NCBI RefSeq assembly: GCF_963676665.1
Contig: NZ_OY781369.1
Span: 90,001-154,000 of the forward strand
Direction of reading: 5' to 3'
DNA length: 64,000 bases
DNA from: an uncultured Tolumonas sp.
GTDB taxonomy: Bacteria; Pseudomonadota; Gammaproteobacteria; Enterobacterales; Aeromonadaceae
Part shown: positions 45,561 to 54,970 of the stretch, piece after piece
How the letters are laid out: each line of letters starts with the position of its first letter
Position numbering within the stretch: position 1 is the first letter of the stretch
The notes under the pieces: generated by a model
The model's input: only the letters and a program-made list of their open reading frames with translations
What the model was told of the DNA's origin: nothing
Database searches by the model: none
Program-made: the position numbers and the translations under genes

Positions 45561-46811
45561 TTAGTGTTGTTCTCCGCCAAACAGCGCTTCTATAAAATCA
45601 TTGGCTTCGAATGGACGTAGATCTTCAATCGCTTCACCAACACCGATATAACGAATTGGGATGCCAAACTGATTGGCAATGGCGAAAATCACGCCACCTT
45701 TTGCGGTGCCGTCGAGTTTGGTCAGGGTAATACCGTTGACACCCACCGCTTCACCGAACAATTTCGCCTGACTGATCGCATTCTGACCAGTGCTGGCATC
45801 GAGCGTCAGCATCACTTCGTGTGGGGCGCTGTCATCCAGCTTTTTCATCACCCGCACGATTTTTTTCAGCTCTTCCATCAGGTGGCCTTTGTTCTGCAAC
45901 CGGCCTGCGGTGTCGGCAATCAAGATGTCAATGTTGCGCGATTTCGCCGCCTGAATGGCATCAAAGATCACGGATGCGGAATCAGCACCAGTATGCTGGG
46001 CAATCACCGGAACATGGTTGCGTTGACCCCAAACCTGCAACTGCTCAACGGCCGCCGCACGGAAGGTATCCCCCGCCGCCAGCATCACCGATTTACCTTG
46101 TGCCTGGAAGTGTTTGGCTAACTTACCAATAGTCGTGGTTTTACCCACGCCATTAACGCCGATCATCAAAATAACATACGGCGTTTTGCTGCTGTCGATC
46201 TGCAACGGTTGGCTGACCGGCTGCAAAATAGCCGCCATTTCCTGCTTCAACAGCTCATACAACGCTTCGGCGTCTTTCAACTGATGGAACTTCGCCTGTT
46301 TGATCAGGTTTTGCATGATGCGCTGAGTGGTTTCCACGCCCAGATCGGCGGTCAGTAACTGGGTTTCCAGCTCATCAAACAGATCGTCATCGAGCTTTTT
46401 ACCGCGAAACAGCGCCATGAAGCCGGCACCGATCGATTCACGGGTACGCATCAGCCCTTTGACTAAACGGCTGAACAGTCCGGCGCGTTTTGGTCGCTCT
46501 TGCGTCTCTTCGTGAAATTCAGCCACCTCGGCAGAATCAGTTGCAATAAAGTCGCTGACCGAGTCATCAACTGGCGCTTCCGGTTCGAAAACAACCTCTG
46601 GCTCCGCCGTTTCTGTCATTACGACTTCGGCTTCCACCACGGAAGGTTCTGCTTCTGTGGCGTGGGGGGTTACTTCAGATTCGATCGACGGCGTTACCAC
46701 AACCGGTTCAGGGGTTGGTTGTTCGGCTACCGGTGTGGTTTTTACAGTTTCTTCCGGTGCTGCTTTATCTTTCGATCCCCGGCCGAACCAGGAGAAAAGT
46801 CCTTTTGCCAT
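45561..46811 (-). CDS. ftsY: Signal recognition particle receptor FtsY
   Basis: SRP receptor GTPase of 416 residues. An acidic, Glu/Val/Pro-rich A domain (about 15-110) precedes the NG domain. G-box motifs are GVNGVGKTTTIGKLA, DTFRAAAVEQL, DTAGR and TKLDGTAKGG. It targets ribosomes making membrane proteins to the translocon. First gene of ftsYEX, divergent from rsmD across 114 bases. The A domain is shorter than in E. coli. Confidence 0.96.
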   Translation of the reverse strand: MAKGLFSWFGRGSKDKAAPEETVKTTPVAEQPTPEPVVVTPSIESEVTPHATEAEPSVVEAEVVMTETAEPEVVFEPEAPVDDSVSDFIATDSAEVAEFHEETQERPKRAGLFSRLVKGLMRTRESIGAGFMALFRGKKLDDDLFDELETQLLTADLGVETTQRIMQNLIKQAKFHQLKDAEALYELLKQEMAAILQPVSQPLQIDSSKTPYVILMIGVNGVGKTTTIGKLAKHFQAQGKSVMLAAGDTFRAAAVEQLQVWGQRNHVPVIAQHTGADSASVIFDAIQAAKSRNIDILIADTAGRLQNKGHLMEELKKIVRVMKKLDDSAPHEVMLTLDASTGQNAISQAKLFGEAVGVNGITLTKLDGTAKGGVIFAIANQFGIPIRYIGVGEAIEDLRPFEANDFIEALFGGEQH

Positions 46812-46925
46812 TAACGATTACTCACTTGCTGCATTGACTGCTAGAATGCCGCCTTCGCTGGCGATGACGGAACATAAACTGGGCGTCATACTACCACCTT
46901 TTCCTGCTTTTGATGAAGAAACCCC

Positions 46926-47540
46926 ATGGCGCGTAGCAAAACTTCCTCTCCTCGTTCCACACCAACAGCTGGCCGTGCCGGTAGCATCCGCCTGATCAGT
47001 GGCCAATGGCGTGGACGCAAATTACCGGTGCATGATGTTGAAGGGCTGCGCCCCACCACCGATCGGGTAAAAGAGACGTTATTCAACTGGTTAGCCACCG
47101 ATGTGCGTGATAGCCGTTGCCTGGATGTGTTTGCCGGAAGTGGCAGTTTGGGATTTGAAGCACTCTCCCGTTATGCCAGTTATGTCATGATGATCGAACA
47201 AGAGCCGAAAGCCGCCCGTCAGTTACAGGCTAATTTGCAGACCCTGCAGTGTACGCAGGCGCAGGTCGTCTGCCGTGATGCCTTACAGGTGCTGCAGGCC
47301 GGATGTAACGAGCCGTTCGAGCTGGTATTTTTAGACCCACCGTTTCGTAAAGAGCTGCTGACGGCGGTGATCCCCTTACTGGAACAGCAAGGTTGGCTGG
47401 CCGATCGGGCGTTGATTTATCTGGAACGGGAAAACGAAGGTACCGCGCCGCTAATTCCGGCGAACTGGCAATTATTAAAAGACAAACAGGCTGGTCAGGT
47501 GTGTTACCAGCTGTATTTGCGGGAGTGTCCAACATCATGA
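46926..47540 (+). CDS. rsmD: 16S rRNA m2G966 methyltransferase
   Basis: Methylates G966 in 16S rRNA. The opening GSIRLISGQWRGRKLPV, the SAM site LDVFAGSGSLGFEALSR and the catalytic motif FLDPPF are present in 204 residues. It is divergent from ftsY, as in enterobacteria, and its stop overlaps the next gene in an ATGA. Confidence 0.96.
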   Translation: MARSKTSSPRSTPTAGRAGSIRLISGQWRGRKLPVHDVEGLRPTTDRVKETLFNWLATDVRDSRCLDVFAGSGSLGFEALSRYASYVMMIEQEPKAARQLQANLQTLQCTQAQVVCRDALQVLQAGCNEPFELVFLDPPFRKELLTAVIPLLEQQGWLADRALIYLERENEGTAPLIPANWQLLKDKQAGQVCYQLYLRECPTS

Positions 47541-47857
47541 AATGGTTGTTTTTGTTGTTAGCCAAGTTGATCGTTATGGGGTTTTGGCTGGGTAGTGTGT
47601 ATTTCACCTTTCTTCACCCGCTGGAAGGCAAAATTCACACGCTGATCCCCGTGTTCGCCGTGTTAGTGCTGACGGTGCATGCCATTCAAGCCGCCATCAT
47701 GACCTTGGTGGCGAAAGATATGATCAAGCTGACCAAGCGCGATTACATTGAGTTATTGCTGTTTGGTTTCTTCCGCATGATTGAGTTACGTGGCGCCATT
47801 TATGAAGCCGCGCAGAAGAAAAAAGCGGAAATTGAGGCAAAAAGAAAGGCAGTCTAA
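47537..47857 (+). CDS. yhhL: DUF1145 family membrane protein YhhL
   Basis: A 106-residue protein with two to three hydrophobic segments in the first two thirds and a Lys-rich tail (AAQKKKAEIEAKRKAV). It matches the YhhL/DUF1145 family that follows rsmD in many relatives; the function is unknown. The ATG at 47537 overlaps the rsmD stop by four bases, while the open frame begins far inside rsmD. Its stop codon lies in the loop of its own terminator. Confidence 0.88.
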   Translation: MKWLFLLLAKLIVMGFWLGSVYFTFLHPLEGKIHTLIPVFAVLVLTVHAIQAAIMTLVAKDMIKLTKRDYIELLLFGFFRMIELRGAIYEAAQKKKAEIEAKRKAV

Positions 47858-47869
47858 GGACTGCCTTTT
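47845..47869 (+). terminator. Terminator of rsmD-yhhL, containing the stop codon
   Basis: AAAGGCAGTC (47845-47854) and GACTGCCTTT (47859-47868) form a ten-pair perfect stem. The loop TAAG contains the yhhL stop codon. Confidence 0.85.
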
Positions 47870-47888
47870 CATTTCATCCGTTGGGATT

Positions 47889-48476
47889 TTAACGATGCAG
47901 GTATTGCACCGCGCCATCGAGTAACATCTGCACCGAGATCATGACCAGCAACATCCCCATCAAGCGTTCCATTGCCGTCAGCACACGTTCGCCAAGCAAT
48001 TTATGTACTTGCTCGTAAAACATCAGAATGACTGCCGACGCGCCCCACGATAATAACAGGGCCAGTACCCAATCCATCATTTGAGCCGGATATTGATGCG
48101 ACAACAACACCAACGCAGCCAGAATAGAGGGGCCGGCAATCATCGGGATCGCCATCGGCACAATCAATGGCTCTTCGCCTTCCGGTAAACCGGTGACACC
48201 GCCTTCGCCAGGAAAAATCATCCGCAGGGCGATCAGGAATAACACGATGCCACCCGCGATACTGACCGCTTCTTGTTTCAGATTCAGCAGATTTAATAAC
48301 TCCTGACCCGTGAACAGAAAGATCAGCATAACTACTAAAGAAATCAGTAATTCCCGGATCATCACCTTACGGCGACGCCCTTCGGGTAACGGACGTAAAA
48401 TTGACAGAAAAATCGGTAAATTTCCGACCGGATCCATAATCAAAAATAACATTACTGCCGCTGTAATCACGCTCAT
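47889..48476 (-). CDS. MarC family inner-membrane protein
   Basis: A 195-residue protein with six hydrophobic segments, matching the MarC/YhgN family (MSVITAAVMLFLIMDPVGN start). Despite the name, the family is not clearly tied to drug resistance and its substrate is unknown. I start at 48476, the length of YhgN; the open frame would add 33 residues upstream, including a spurious hydrophobic stretch. It converges on yhhL. Confidence 0.88.
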   Translation of the reverse strand: MSVITAAVMLFLIMDPVGNLPIFLSILRPLPEGRRRKVMIRELLISLVVMLIFLFTGQELLNLLNLKQEAVSIAGGIVLFLIALRMIFPGEGGVTGLPEGEEPLIVPMAIPMIAGPSILAALVLLSHQYPAQMMDWVLALLLSWGASAVILMFYEQVHKLLGERVLTAMERLMGMLLVMISVQMLLDGAVQYLHR

Positions 48477-48658
48477 ATGCTGTAATCCGAAAGAAAGGCA
48501 AAATAAAAGAGGGTAAAGGTGGACTAGTCTAGCAAAACTGAGAACAACAGGCGATGTTCGTCGTTCTGCCTGCATTTCTTGAGAAAAAACCTATACTCAA
48601 ATCAGTAACCTCTGCACGCAGATCTGCGTGAAACTGCTTTGTTCCACAGGAGGCACCT

Positions 48659-49201
48659 ATGTCGACTGCTTTGACTCTTCACTCTCGTTCATTGGCCACG
48701 GTATTAAGCGGATTAACCTTATTGCTAAGCGCAACCACCAGCGCAGCTGATGTTTCAGTGGCGTTAGGCCATTCCGCTGACAACACCATGACTTATCGCG
48801 TCGGACTGCAATTCCCATGGCAAGATCGTTGGTTTGACTCGGATTTTGGCCGGCTCAGTGGTTATTGCACGCTCGGTTATACCTACTGGGAAAGTGATAA
48901 TGCGGTGAATACTCACAGCTTATCGGCCTCACCGGTGCTGACTTATGAATTTGGCTCGGCCAATGCCGCCATACAGCCATTTGTGGAAGCCGGGATCGGC
49001 TTAGCCGCATTTAGTCGGAACAAAATTGAAGATCGGGAGCTGGGTTCCAGCGTGAATTTTGAAGATCGACTGGGCATTGGAGTGCGGTTTTATCAACGGC
49101 ATACCATTGGTATACAGGCATTACATTATTCCAATGCCGGACTCAGTTCACACAATGCCGGCATCGAGTCGTATAACGCCTATTACCGGTTTAATTTCTG
49201 A
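48659..49201 (+). CDS. pagL: Lipid A 3-O-deacylase PagL-like outer-membrane protein
   Basis: A 180-residue exported beta-barrel protein. A signal peptide (about 1-30) is followed by alternating strands and a terminal Phe (YYRFNF). The catalytic pattern of PagL is visible near the end: H156 and S158 in LHYSNAG and E170 in AGIES, with the family spacing of 14 between His and Glu. PagL removes the 3-linked acyl chain of lipid A. It stands 0.8 kb upstream of the arn operon, another lipid A modifier. GGAGG precedes the ATG. Confidence 0.85.
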   Translation: MSTALTLHSRSLATVLSGLTLLLSATTSAADVSVALGHSADNTMTYRVGLQFPWQDRWFDSDFGRLSGYCTLGYTYWESDNAVNTHSLSASPVLTYEFGSANAAIQPFVEAGIGLAAFSRNKIEDRELGSSVNFEDRLGIGVRFYQRHTIGIQALHYSNAGLSSHNAGIESYNAYYRFNF

Positions 49202-49220
49202 AAGATATAATTCGTTGTAA

Positions 49221-49255
49221 ACAAAAATGGTGCACGTATACGGCACCATTTTTGT
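49221..49255. terminator. Bidirectional terminator between pagL and yecH
   Basis: ACAAAAATGGTGC (49221-49233) and GCACCATTTTTGT (49243-49255) form a 13-pair perfect stem with a nine-base loop. The A/T flanks of the stem provide U-tracts on both strands. Confidence 0.88.
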
Positions 49256-49274
49256 TGTATTCCGCGTCACGCGA

Positions 49275-49517
49275 TCAATGCTGACAGATATGTTCTTCGC
49301 GGGTATTGAAACCATCGTCTGCTGCCACGAATTTGCCTTTCGCTTCGAGGAAATCAATCAGCTGCAAAGCGGTCATATCTTCTGCACTGCAGGTATGAAA
49401 GCGGGTATCCGCCCCAAGGCGGGTTTCGATAGCAGATTTCAAGCTGTCGCGGGTAAATTGACCGCCCAACTCCAGCATCATATGCATGACATCGTGACCG
49501 TGTACGGATTGGCTCAT
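49275..49517 (-). CDS. yecH: YecH family metal-binding protein
   Basis: An 80-residue protein of the YecH/DUF2492 family. It has HGHDVMHMML at the start, FHTCSAEDMTALQLIDFL in the middle and EEHICQH at the end; the conserved His and Cys suggest metal binding. The function is unknown. An AGGAG precedes the ATG. It converges on pagL. Confidence 0.88.
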   Translation of the reverse strand: MSQSVHGHDVMHMMLELGGQFTRDSLKSAIETRLGADTRFHTCSAEDMTALQLIDFLEAKGKFVAADDGFNTREEHICQH

Positions 49518-49596
49518 GGCAAACTCCTTTTCATTAATGATGCATCATTTAAGCATCATTAAACCTCAGCAGCGCCGGAGCAGATCAATAAAGCAG

Positions 49597-49629
49597 CAAA
49601 AAATAACCCCGGCATCCTGCCAGGGTTAT
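49597..49629 (-). terminator. Minus-strand terminator without a recognised gene
   Basis: AACCCCGGCA and TGCCAGGGTT pair with one mismatch around TCC; on the minus strand TTATTTTTT follows. The nearest minus-strand gene (yecH) starts downstream of it, so the transcript it ends would begin within the gap, as a small RNA would. Confidence 0.6.
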
Positions 49630-49795
49630 CGGGGGCACACTCCGGTTTACTTCTCATCTACTCAATAGTTTAACTAACCACTCATTAACTACTGTAATCG
49701 AACTCTCATATTTAGCGTCAGACGATATATCGCTTTTACATTTTTAGTTTCCTGACCTTTGAGTTGTACATCTGGTTACAGAATGACAAACCCTT

Positions 49796-49812
49796 TTTAA
49801 GCTTCGCTAAAG
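49796..49812 (+). promoter_or_regulatory. PmrA (BasR)-like box upstream of arnB
   Basis: TTTAAG-CTTCG-CTAAAG fits the direct-repeat PmrA consensus YTTAAK-N5-YTTAAK in 11 of 12 defined positions. PmrA activates arn operons in related bacteria. A TGTAT at 49829 may belong to the -10 region. The box is also the tip of a dyad (49783-49825), so chance resemblance is possible. Confidence 0.5.
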
Positions 49813-49981
49813 GTTTGTTCGTCATGCTGTATCTCATCAACGAGAACAAAACCTTTTCCCAATGGTGCCATCGATCTCGCTGTAGTGATCCTAAAACGTT
49901 CATACAACACGAATAACCTATGCTTGAAATAGAGCGCAGTAATGCTCTTCCAAGGATGACTTACTACGAGGCTTAACTATC

Positions 49982-51127
49982 ATGAGTTTTTTGCCTTTTT
50001 CACGCCCTGCGATTGGGGATGAAGAAATAGCAGCAGTAACCCAGGTACTGAAATCCGGCTGGATCACCACTGGCCCGAAAAATCAGGAACTGGAACAGCT
50101 GTTTTGCCAGACATTTGGCTGTAAACATGCCATTGCCGTCAGCTCAGCCACAGCGGGAATGCATGTCACGCTAATGGCGTTAAATATTGGCCCGGGTGAT
50201 GAAGTGATCACACCGTCGCAAACCTGGGTATCGACCATCAATCTCATCACCCTACTGGGGGCCACGCCGGTGTTTGTGGATGTTGATCGTGACACATTGA
50301 TGACCGATGCCCGGCGCATCGCTGATGCCATTACACCACGCACCAAAGCCATTATTCCGGTGCATTACGCTGGCGCTCCGGTTGATCTTGACCCAATTTA
50401 TGCGCTGGCCGCACAACATCAGATTGTGGTGGTGGAAGATGCCGCGCATGCGGTCGGCACGCGTTACCGCGAACGCTGGATTGGTCAGCAAGGCACCGCC
50501 ATTTTCTCGTTTCATGCCATCAAAAACATGACTTGCGCCGAAGGCGGGTTAGTCACCACCGATGATGACGAACTGGCCGCGAAAGTGCGCATGCTGAAAT
50601 TCCATGGCTTAGGTGTGGATGCATTTGATCGCCAGATGCAAGGCCGTAAACCCCAGGCGGAAGTGATCACCCCCGGTTACAAATACAATCTGGCGGATAT
50701 CAATGCCGCGATTGCCGTGGTGCAGCTACATCGTCTGCCGGAACTCAATGCCCGCCGAGCGGTATTGGTCGCGCGTTACCGTGAATTGCTTACCAGTACG
50801 CCATTGCAGCCGTTAGCCGTGCCGGATTATCCGCATTTGCACAGCAATCATCTGTTTATGGTCCGTATTGATGCCAGCCGTTGCGGCATTGATCGTGATG
50901 CCTTTATGCAAGCCTTACAGCAGCAGGAAATTGGCACAGGTTTGCATTTCCGTGCCGCACACACTCAGAAATATTACCGCGAAAAATACCCGGCAGTTTC
51001 CCTGCCCGACACCGAATGGAATTCCGCTTGTCTTTGCACGCTACCGCTGTTTCCCGATATGACCGATGACGATTTAGAACGCGTCGTTCGTGTGATCCAC
51101 CAAGTATTGGAGTCTAGCCGTGTCTGA
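49982..51127 (+). CDS. arnB: UDP-4-amino-4-deoxy-L-arabinose aminotransferase
   Basis: PLP-dependent aminotransferase that makes UDP-L-Ara4N from the 4-keto sugar. The PLP lysine lies in [15 protein letters not shown] and EDAAHAVG binds the cofactor. Length 381 residues, as in the DegT/DnrJ family. First gene of arnBCADTEF; its end overlaps arnC by eight bases. Confidence 0.96.
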   Translation: MSFLPFSRPAIGDEEIAAVTQVLKSGWITTGPKNQELEQLFCQTFGCKHAIAVSSATAGMHVTLMALNIGPGDEVITPSQTWVSTINLITLLGATPVFVDVDRDTLMTDARRIADAITPRTKAIIPVHYAGAPVDLDPIYALAAQHQIVVVEDAAHAVGTRYRERWIGQQGTAIFSFHAIKNMTCAEGGLVTTDDDELAAKVRMLKFHGLGVDAFDRQMQGRKPQAEVITPGYKYNLADINAAIAVVQLHRLPELNARRAVLVARYRELLTSTPLQPLAVPDYPHLHSNHLFMVRIDASRCGIDRDAFMQALQQQEIGTGLHFRAAHTQKYYREKYPAVSLPDTEWNSACLCTLPLFPDMTDDDLERVVRVIHQVLESSRV

Positions 51128-52103
51128 GATTAATACCTTTCAGTTAGTGTCGGTTGTTATCCCGGTTTATAACGAAGAAGCCAGTTTGCCGGAGTTGTTG
51201 CGTCGCACGCTGGTAGCGTGTGAACAAATTGGCTCCGCGTATGAGGTGGTACTGGTCGATGACGGTAGCCGTGATCGTTCGGCCGAAATGCTGACTGCCG
51301 CCGCCAATGCCCCGGATAGCCATGTCGTGGCGGTGATCCTGAACCGGAATTATGGTCAGCACTCTGCCGTGATGGCCGGTTTTGAAAGTGCCCGTGGCGA
51401 CCTGATCATTACCCTGGATGCCGATTTACAGAATCCGCCGGAAGAGATCCCACGACTGGTGAAAACTGCCGCTGAGGGCGGTTATGACGTGGTTGGCACC
51501 ATCCGCATGAACCGGCAAGACAGTTTTTTCCGCAAAAGTGCGTCGAAAGTGATCAACCGGATGGTGAAACGGGCAACCGGTCAGGAGATGAGTGACTACG
51601 GCTGTATGTTGCGCGCTTATCGCCGCTCGATCATCGATGCGATGTTGCAATGTCAGGAACGCAGCACTTTCATTCCTATTTTAGCCAACAGTTTTGCTCG
51701 CAATACGACTGAACTGCCCGTGCAGCATGCTGAACGTGAGCATGGTGAATCGAAATACGATCTGTTGAAACTCATCAATCTGATGTTCGACCTGATCACC
51801 AGCATGACCACCGCACCGCTGCGCTTACTGAGTTTTGTTGGTGGCGCGATTGCCGGTTTGGGTTTCGCACTAGCATTGCTGTTATTGATTTTACGTTTTG
51901 CACTCGGTGCAACGTGGGCCGCCGACGGTGTGTTCACCCTGTTTGCGCTGCTGTTCATTTTTATCGGTGCGCAATTTGTCGGTATGGGTTTGCTCGGTGA
52001 ATACATCGGCCGGATCTACACCGATGTCCGCGCCCGCCCACGCTATTTTATCCAAACCATTGTTCGTCAGAATGCTGAATCCTCTTCTGTGGAGAAGAAA
52101 TAA
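51120..52103 (+). CDS. arnC: Undecaprenyl-phosphate 4-deoxy-4-formamido-L-arabinose transferase
   Basis: Family 2 glycosyltransferase that moves L-Ara4FN to the lipid carrier on the cytoplasmic face. The N-terminal domain has [17 protein letters not shown] and [14 protein letters not shown]; two C-terminal membrane segments (about 235-260 and 270-293) anchor it. The start is a GTG at 51120 inside the arnB end. The stop overlaps arnA by one base. Confidence 0.95.
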   Translation: MSEINTFQLVSVVIPVYNEEASLPELLRRTLVACEQIGSAYEVVLVDDGSRDRSAEMLTAAANAPDSHVVAVILNRNYGQHSAVMAGFESARGDLIITLDADLQNPPEEIPRLVKTAAEGGYDVVGTIRMNRQDSFFRKSASKVINRMVKRATGQEMSDYGCMLRAYRRSIIDAMLQCQERSTFIPILANSFARNTTELPVQHAEREHGESKYDLLKLINLMFDLITSMTTAPLRLLSFVGGAIAGLGFALALLLLILRFALGATWAADGVFTLFALLFIFIGAQFVGMGLLGEYIGRIYTDVRARPRYFIQTIVRQNAESSSVEKK

Positions 52104-54085
52104 TGAAAGCTGTAGTTTTTGCCTATCACGATATTGGCTGCACTGGTATTAAAGCATTGCTGAATGCCGGTTATGATATTCAGGCCGTGTTTACCCATGT
52201 GGATGACCAGCAGGAAAATACTTTTTTTGGCTCTGTGGCACAGGTGTGTGCTGAGCACGATTTACCGGTATTTGCACCGGAAGATGCCAATCATCCACTG
52301 TGGATTGAACGTATTCAGCGCTTAGCGCCGGATATTATTTTCTCGTTTTATTACCGCAATCTGCTCAGTCAGGCGATTTTAGATATTGCTCCGCAAGGCG
52401 CGTTTAATCTGCACGGTTCACTGCTGCCACGCTATCGCGGTCGCGCACCCGCCAACTGGGTGTTGGTAAACGGCGAAACCGAAACTGGGGTGACACTGCA
52501 TCAAATGACAGCAAAACCCGATGCGGGTGACATCGTGGCACAACAAGTCATCGCCATTGCCCACAGTGATACCGCCTTAACCCTGCATGGTAAATTACGT
52601 TCTGCGGCAGAAAGCCTGCTGGCAGATACGCTGCCCGCGATGAAAGCCGGTAATACTACCTTACAGCCGCAGGATGAATCGAAAGCCAGTTATTTTGGCC
52701 GTCGCACCCCTGCCGATGGCGAGATCCATTGGTACAAACCGGCGCAGGAAATTTATAACCTAGTGCGGGCCGTAACCCAACCCTACCCTGGCGCCTTTAC
52801 CTTTGCCGGCGATCGTAAATTGTTGGTCTGGAAAGCCTCGGTAGTCCCAGCACGTGGTGGCAACCATACACCGGGTACCATCATCTCCATCGATCCGCTG
52901 CAAGTCGCTTGTGGTAAAGACGTTCTGGAAATCACCTCAGGGCAATCTGAACAAGGCCTGTTTGTACGCGGCAGCCAGTTAGCCCGTGAGTTGGGTTTAA
53001 CCGAAGGTTCGGCGTTTGGGCCGAAAGTATCCAGCAGCCTGCAGGCGTTGCGTCGCACGCGGGTACTGATCTTGGGTGTGAATGGCTTTATCGGCAACCA
53101 TCTGACTGAACGTCTGCTCGATGATGATAAATATGAAGTGTATGGTCTGGATATCGGCTCTGACGCCATTTCCCGCTTCATCGGCAATCCGCACTTCCAT
53201 TTTGTCGAAGGGGATATCAGCATCCATTCCGAATGGCTGGAATATCACATCAAAAAATGTGATGTCATTCTGCCGCTGGTGGCTATCGCCACACCGATTG
53301 AATACACCCGCAATCCACTGCGCGTATTTGAGCTCGATTTTGAAGAAAATCTGAAAATCGTGCGTTATTGCGTGAAATACAATAAACGCATCATCTTCCC
53401 ATCCACCTCTGAAGTGTATGGCATGTGTGATGACCAGAGCTTTGATGAAGATAACTCACGGCTGATTGTTGGCCCCATCAACAAACAGCGTTGGATCTAC
53501 TCGGTCTCCAAACAATTGTTGGATCGTGTAATTTGGGCTTATGGCCAGAAAGAAGGCTTAAAATTCACCCTGTTCCGCCCGTTTAACTGGATGGGCCCGC
53601 GTTTAGACAATCTGAATGCTGCCCGTATTGGGAGTTCACGCGCCATCACGCAGCTCATCTTAAATCTGGTGGAAGGCACGCCGATCAAACTGGTCGATGG
53701 TGGCGCGCAAAAACGCTGCTTTACTGATATTCGTGAAGGGGTGGAAGCGTTATTCCGTATCATCGAAAACAAAGGTGGTCGTTGCAACGGGCAAATCATC
53801 AATATCGGTAATCCGGAGAATGAAGCCAGTATTCGTGAAATGGCGGAAATTTTGCTGGCGAAATTTGAAGCGCACCCGCTGCGTGCTCATTTCCCAGCCT
53901 TTGCCGGTTTCAATGAGGTGGAAAGCCAATCGTATTACGGCACCGGTTATCAGGATGTGTCCCATCGCCGCCCAAGCATCAAAAATGCGCAGCGCTTAAT
54001 CAACTGGACACCGACCATTCCAACCGAAGAAACGATTGAAACAACGCTCGACTTCTTCCTGCGTGGTTGTGTAACAGCGGAGTAA
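52103..54085 (+). CDS. arnA: Bifunctional UDP-L-Ara4N formyltransferase / UDP-glucuronate decarboxylase
   Basis: Two enzymes in 660 residues. The N-terminal half formylates UDP-L-Ara4N ([16 protein letters not shown], active His/Asn). The C-terminal half oxidatively decarboxylates UDP-glucuronate (NAD site [11 protein letters not shown] near 318, STSEVYG, and Tyr-x3-Lys in YSVSK). It provides both the first and a later step of the pathway. Overlaps arnC by one base; arnD follows after three bases. Confidence 0.96.
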   Translation: MKAVVFAYHDIGCTGIKALLNAGYDIQAVFTHVDDQQENTFFGSVAQVCAEHDLPVFAPEDANHPLWIERIQRLAPDIIFSFYYRNLLSQAILDIAPQGAFNLHGSLLPRYRGRAPANWVLVNGETETGVTLHQMTAKPDAGDIVAQQVIAIAHSDTALTLHGKLRSAAESLLADTLPAMKAGNTTLQPQDESKASYFGRRTPADGEIHWYKPAQEIYNLVRAVTQPYPGAFTFAGDRKLLVWKASVVPARGGNHTPGTIISIDPLQVACGKDVLEITSGQSEQGLFVRGSQLARELGLTEGSAFGPKVSSSLQALRRTRVLILGVNGFIGNHLTERLLDDDKYEVYGLDIGSDAISRFIGNPHFHFVEGDISIHSEWLEYHIKKCDVILPLVAIATPIEYTRNPLRVFELDFEENLKIVRYCVKYNKRIIFPSTSEVYGMCDDQSFDEDNSRLIVGPINKQRWIYSVSKQLLDRVIWAYGQKEGLKFTLFRPFNWMGPRLDNLNAARIGSSRAITQLILNLVEGTPIKLVDGGAQKRCFTDIREGVEALFRIIENKGGRCNGQIINIGNPENEASIREMAEILLAKFEAHPLRAHFPAFAGFNEVESQSYYGTGYQDVSHRRPSIKNAQRLINWTPTIPTEETIETTLDFFLRGCVTAE

Positions 54086-54088
54086 AAC

Positions 54089-54970
54089 ATGCTTGATGTC
54101 GGTTTACGCATCGATGTAGACACCTTTCGGGGCACGCGTGATGGCGTGCCCCGTTTACTCGAATTGCTGGATAAATACGGTGTTAAAGGCAGTTTTTTCT
54201 TCAGTGTCGGCCCGGATAACATGGGCCGCCATCTCTGGCGACTGCTCAAACCCCAATTTCTGTTGAAAATGCTGCGCTCCAACGCCGCGTCATTATATGG
54301 TTGGGACATCCTGCTCGCTGGCACCGCCTGGCCGGGCAGAAAAATCGGACAACATCTCGGCCAGCTGATGCGCGATGCCGATCAGATGCGACACGAAATT
54401 GGCCTGCACGCCTGGGATCACCACGGTTGGCAAGCACACGCCGGTGACTGGTCAGAAACTACGTTGACACAACACATCGCAAAGGGTGTCGAAACTCTGC
54501 AGCAGATTTTAGGGCGCCCGATTGATTGTTCTGCCGTCGCTGGCTGGCGCGCCGATGAACGAGTGGTGCAATGCAAACAACCGTATGCCTTCCGTTATAA
54601 CAGCGATTGCCGTGGTACTTCCATTTTCCGCCCACTACTGGCTGATGGTTCATTGGGTACACCGCAAATTCCGGTCACCTTACCCACCTTTGATGAGATC
54701 ATTGGCAGTGAGATCACCACTGATAACTTTAACCAGCATATCTTGTCATTACTGCGCCCGAGTGCGTTGAATGTGTACACCATTCACGCGGAAGTGGAAG
54801 GGATCGTCATGGCATCGCTGTTTGAGGATTTATTACAACGCGCACAACAAGCGGGCGTACGTTTTTGCCCATTAGGCGAATTATTACCGGCGACGGAAAC
54901 ATTACCCACCGGACGCATTGAACGCGCGATTATTCCCGGACGTGAAGGATGGCTTGGATGTCAGAGATAA
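54089..54970 (+). CDS. arnD: 4-deoxy-4-formamido-L-arabinose-phosphoundecaprenol deformylase
   Basis: A polysaccharide-deacetylase-fold enzyme of 293 residues that removes the formyl group on the lipid carrier. The metal-binding start ([16 protein letters not shown]), the [12 protein letters not shown] region and the later [11 protein letters not shown] are all present. It overlaps the arnT start by a few codons. Confidence 0.95.
   Translation: MLDVGLRIDVDTFRGTRDGVPRLLELLDKYGVKGSFFFSVGPDNMGRHLWRLLKPQFLLKMLRSNAASLYGWDILLAGTAWPGRKIGQHLGQLMRDADQMRHEIGLHAWDHHGWQAHAGDWSETTLTQHIAKGVETLQQILGRPIDCSAVAGWRADERVVQCKQPYAFRYNSDCRGTSIFRPLLADGSLGTPQIPVTLPTFDEIIGSEITTDNFNQHILSLLRPSALNVYTIHAEVEGIVMASLFEDLLQRAQQAGVRFCPLGELLPATETLPTGRIERAIIPGREGWLGCQR

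Larger units (their letters stand above)
49518..49981. other. Long gap upstream of the arn operon
   Basis: No convincing gene. It holds a minus-strand terminator (49597-49629) with no gene in front of it, a dyad at 49783-49825 and a PmrA-like box (49796-49812). A 30-codon frame from 49824 to 49916 has no ribosome binding site. Confidence 0.6.

Noticed and set aside
48477-48575. 33-residue N-terminal extension of the MarC-family gene
   Set aside because: The extension is not part of the family and the start at 48476 has a usable binding site.
49640-49680. GGTTTA and AGTTTA near 49644-49672 as a PhoP box
   Set aside because: The spacing between the half-sites is wrong for the five-base PhoP arrangement.
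49824-49916. 30-codon frame upstream of arnB, possible leader peptide
   Set aside because: No ribosome binding site before its ATG, and no sign of a regulatory codon run; kept only as a remark on the gap.
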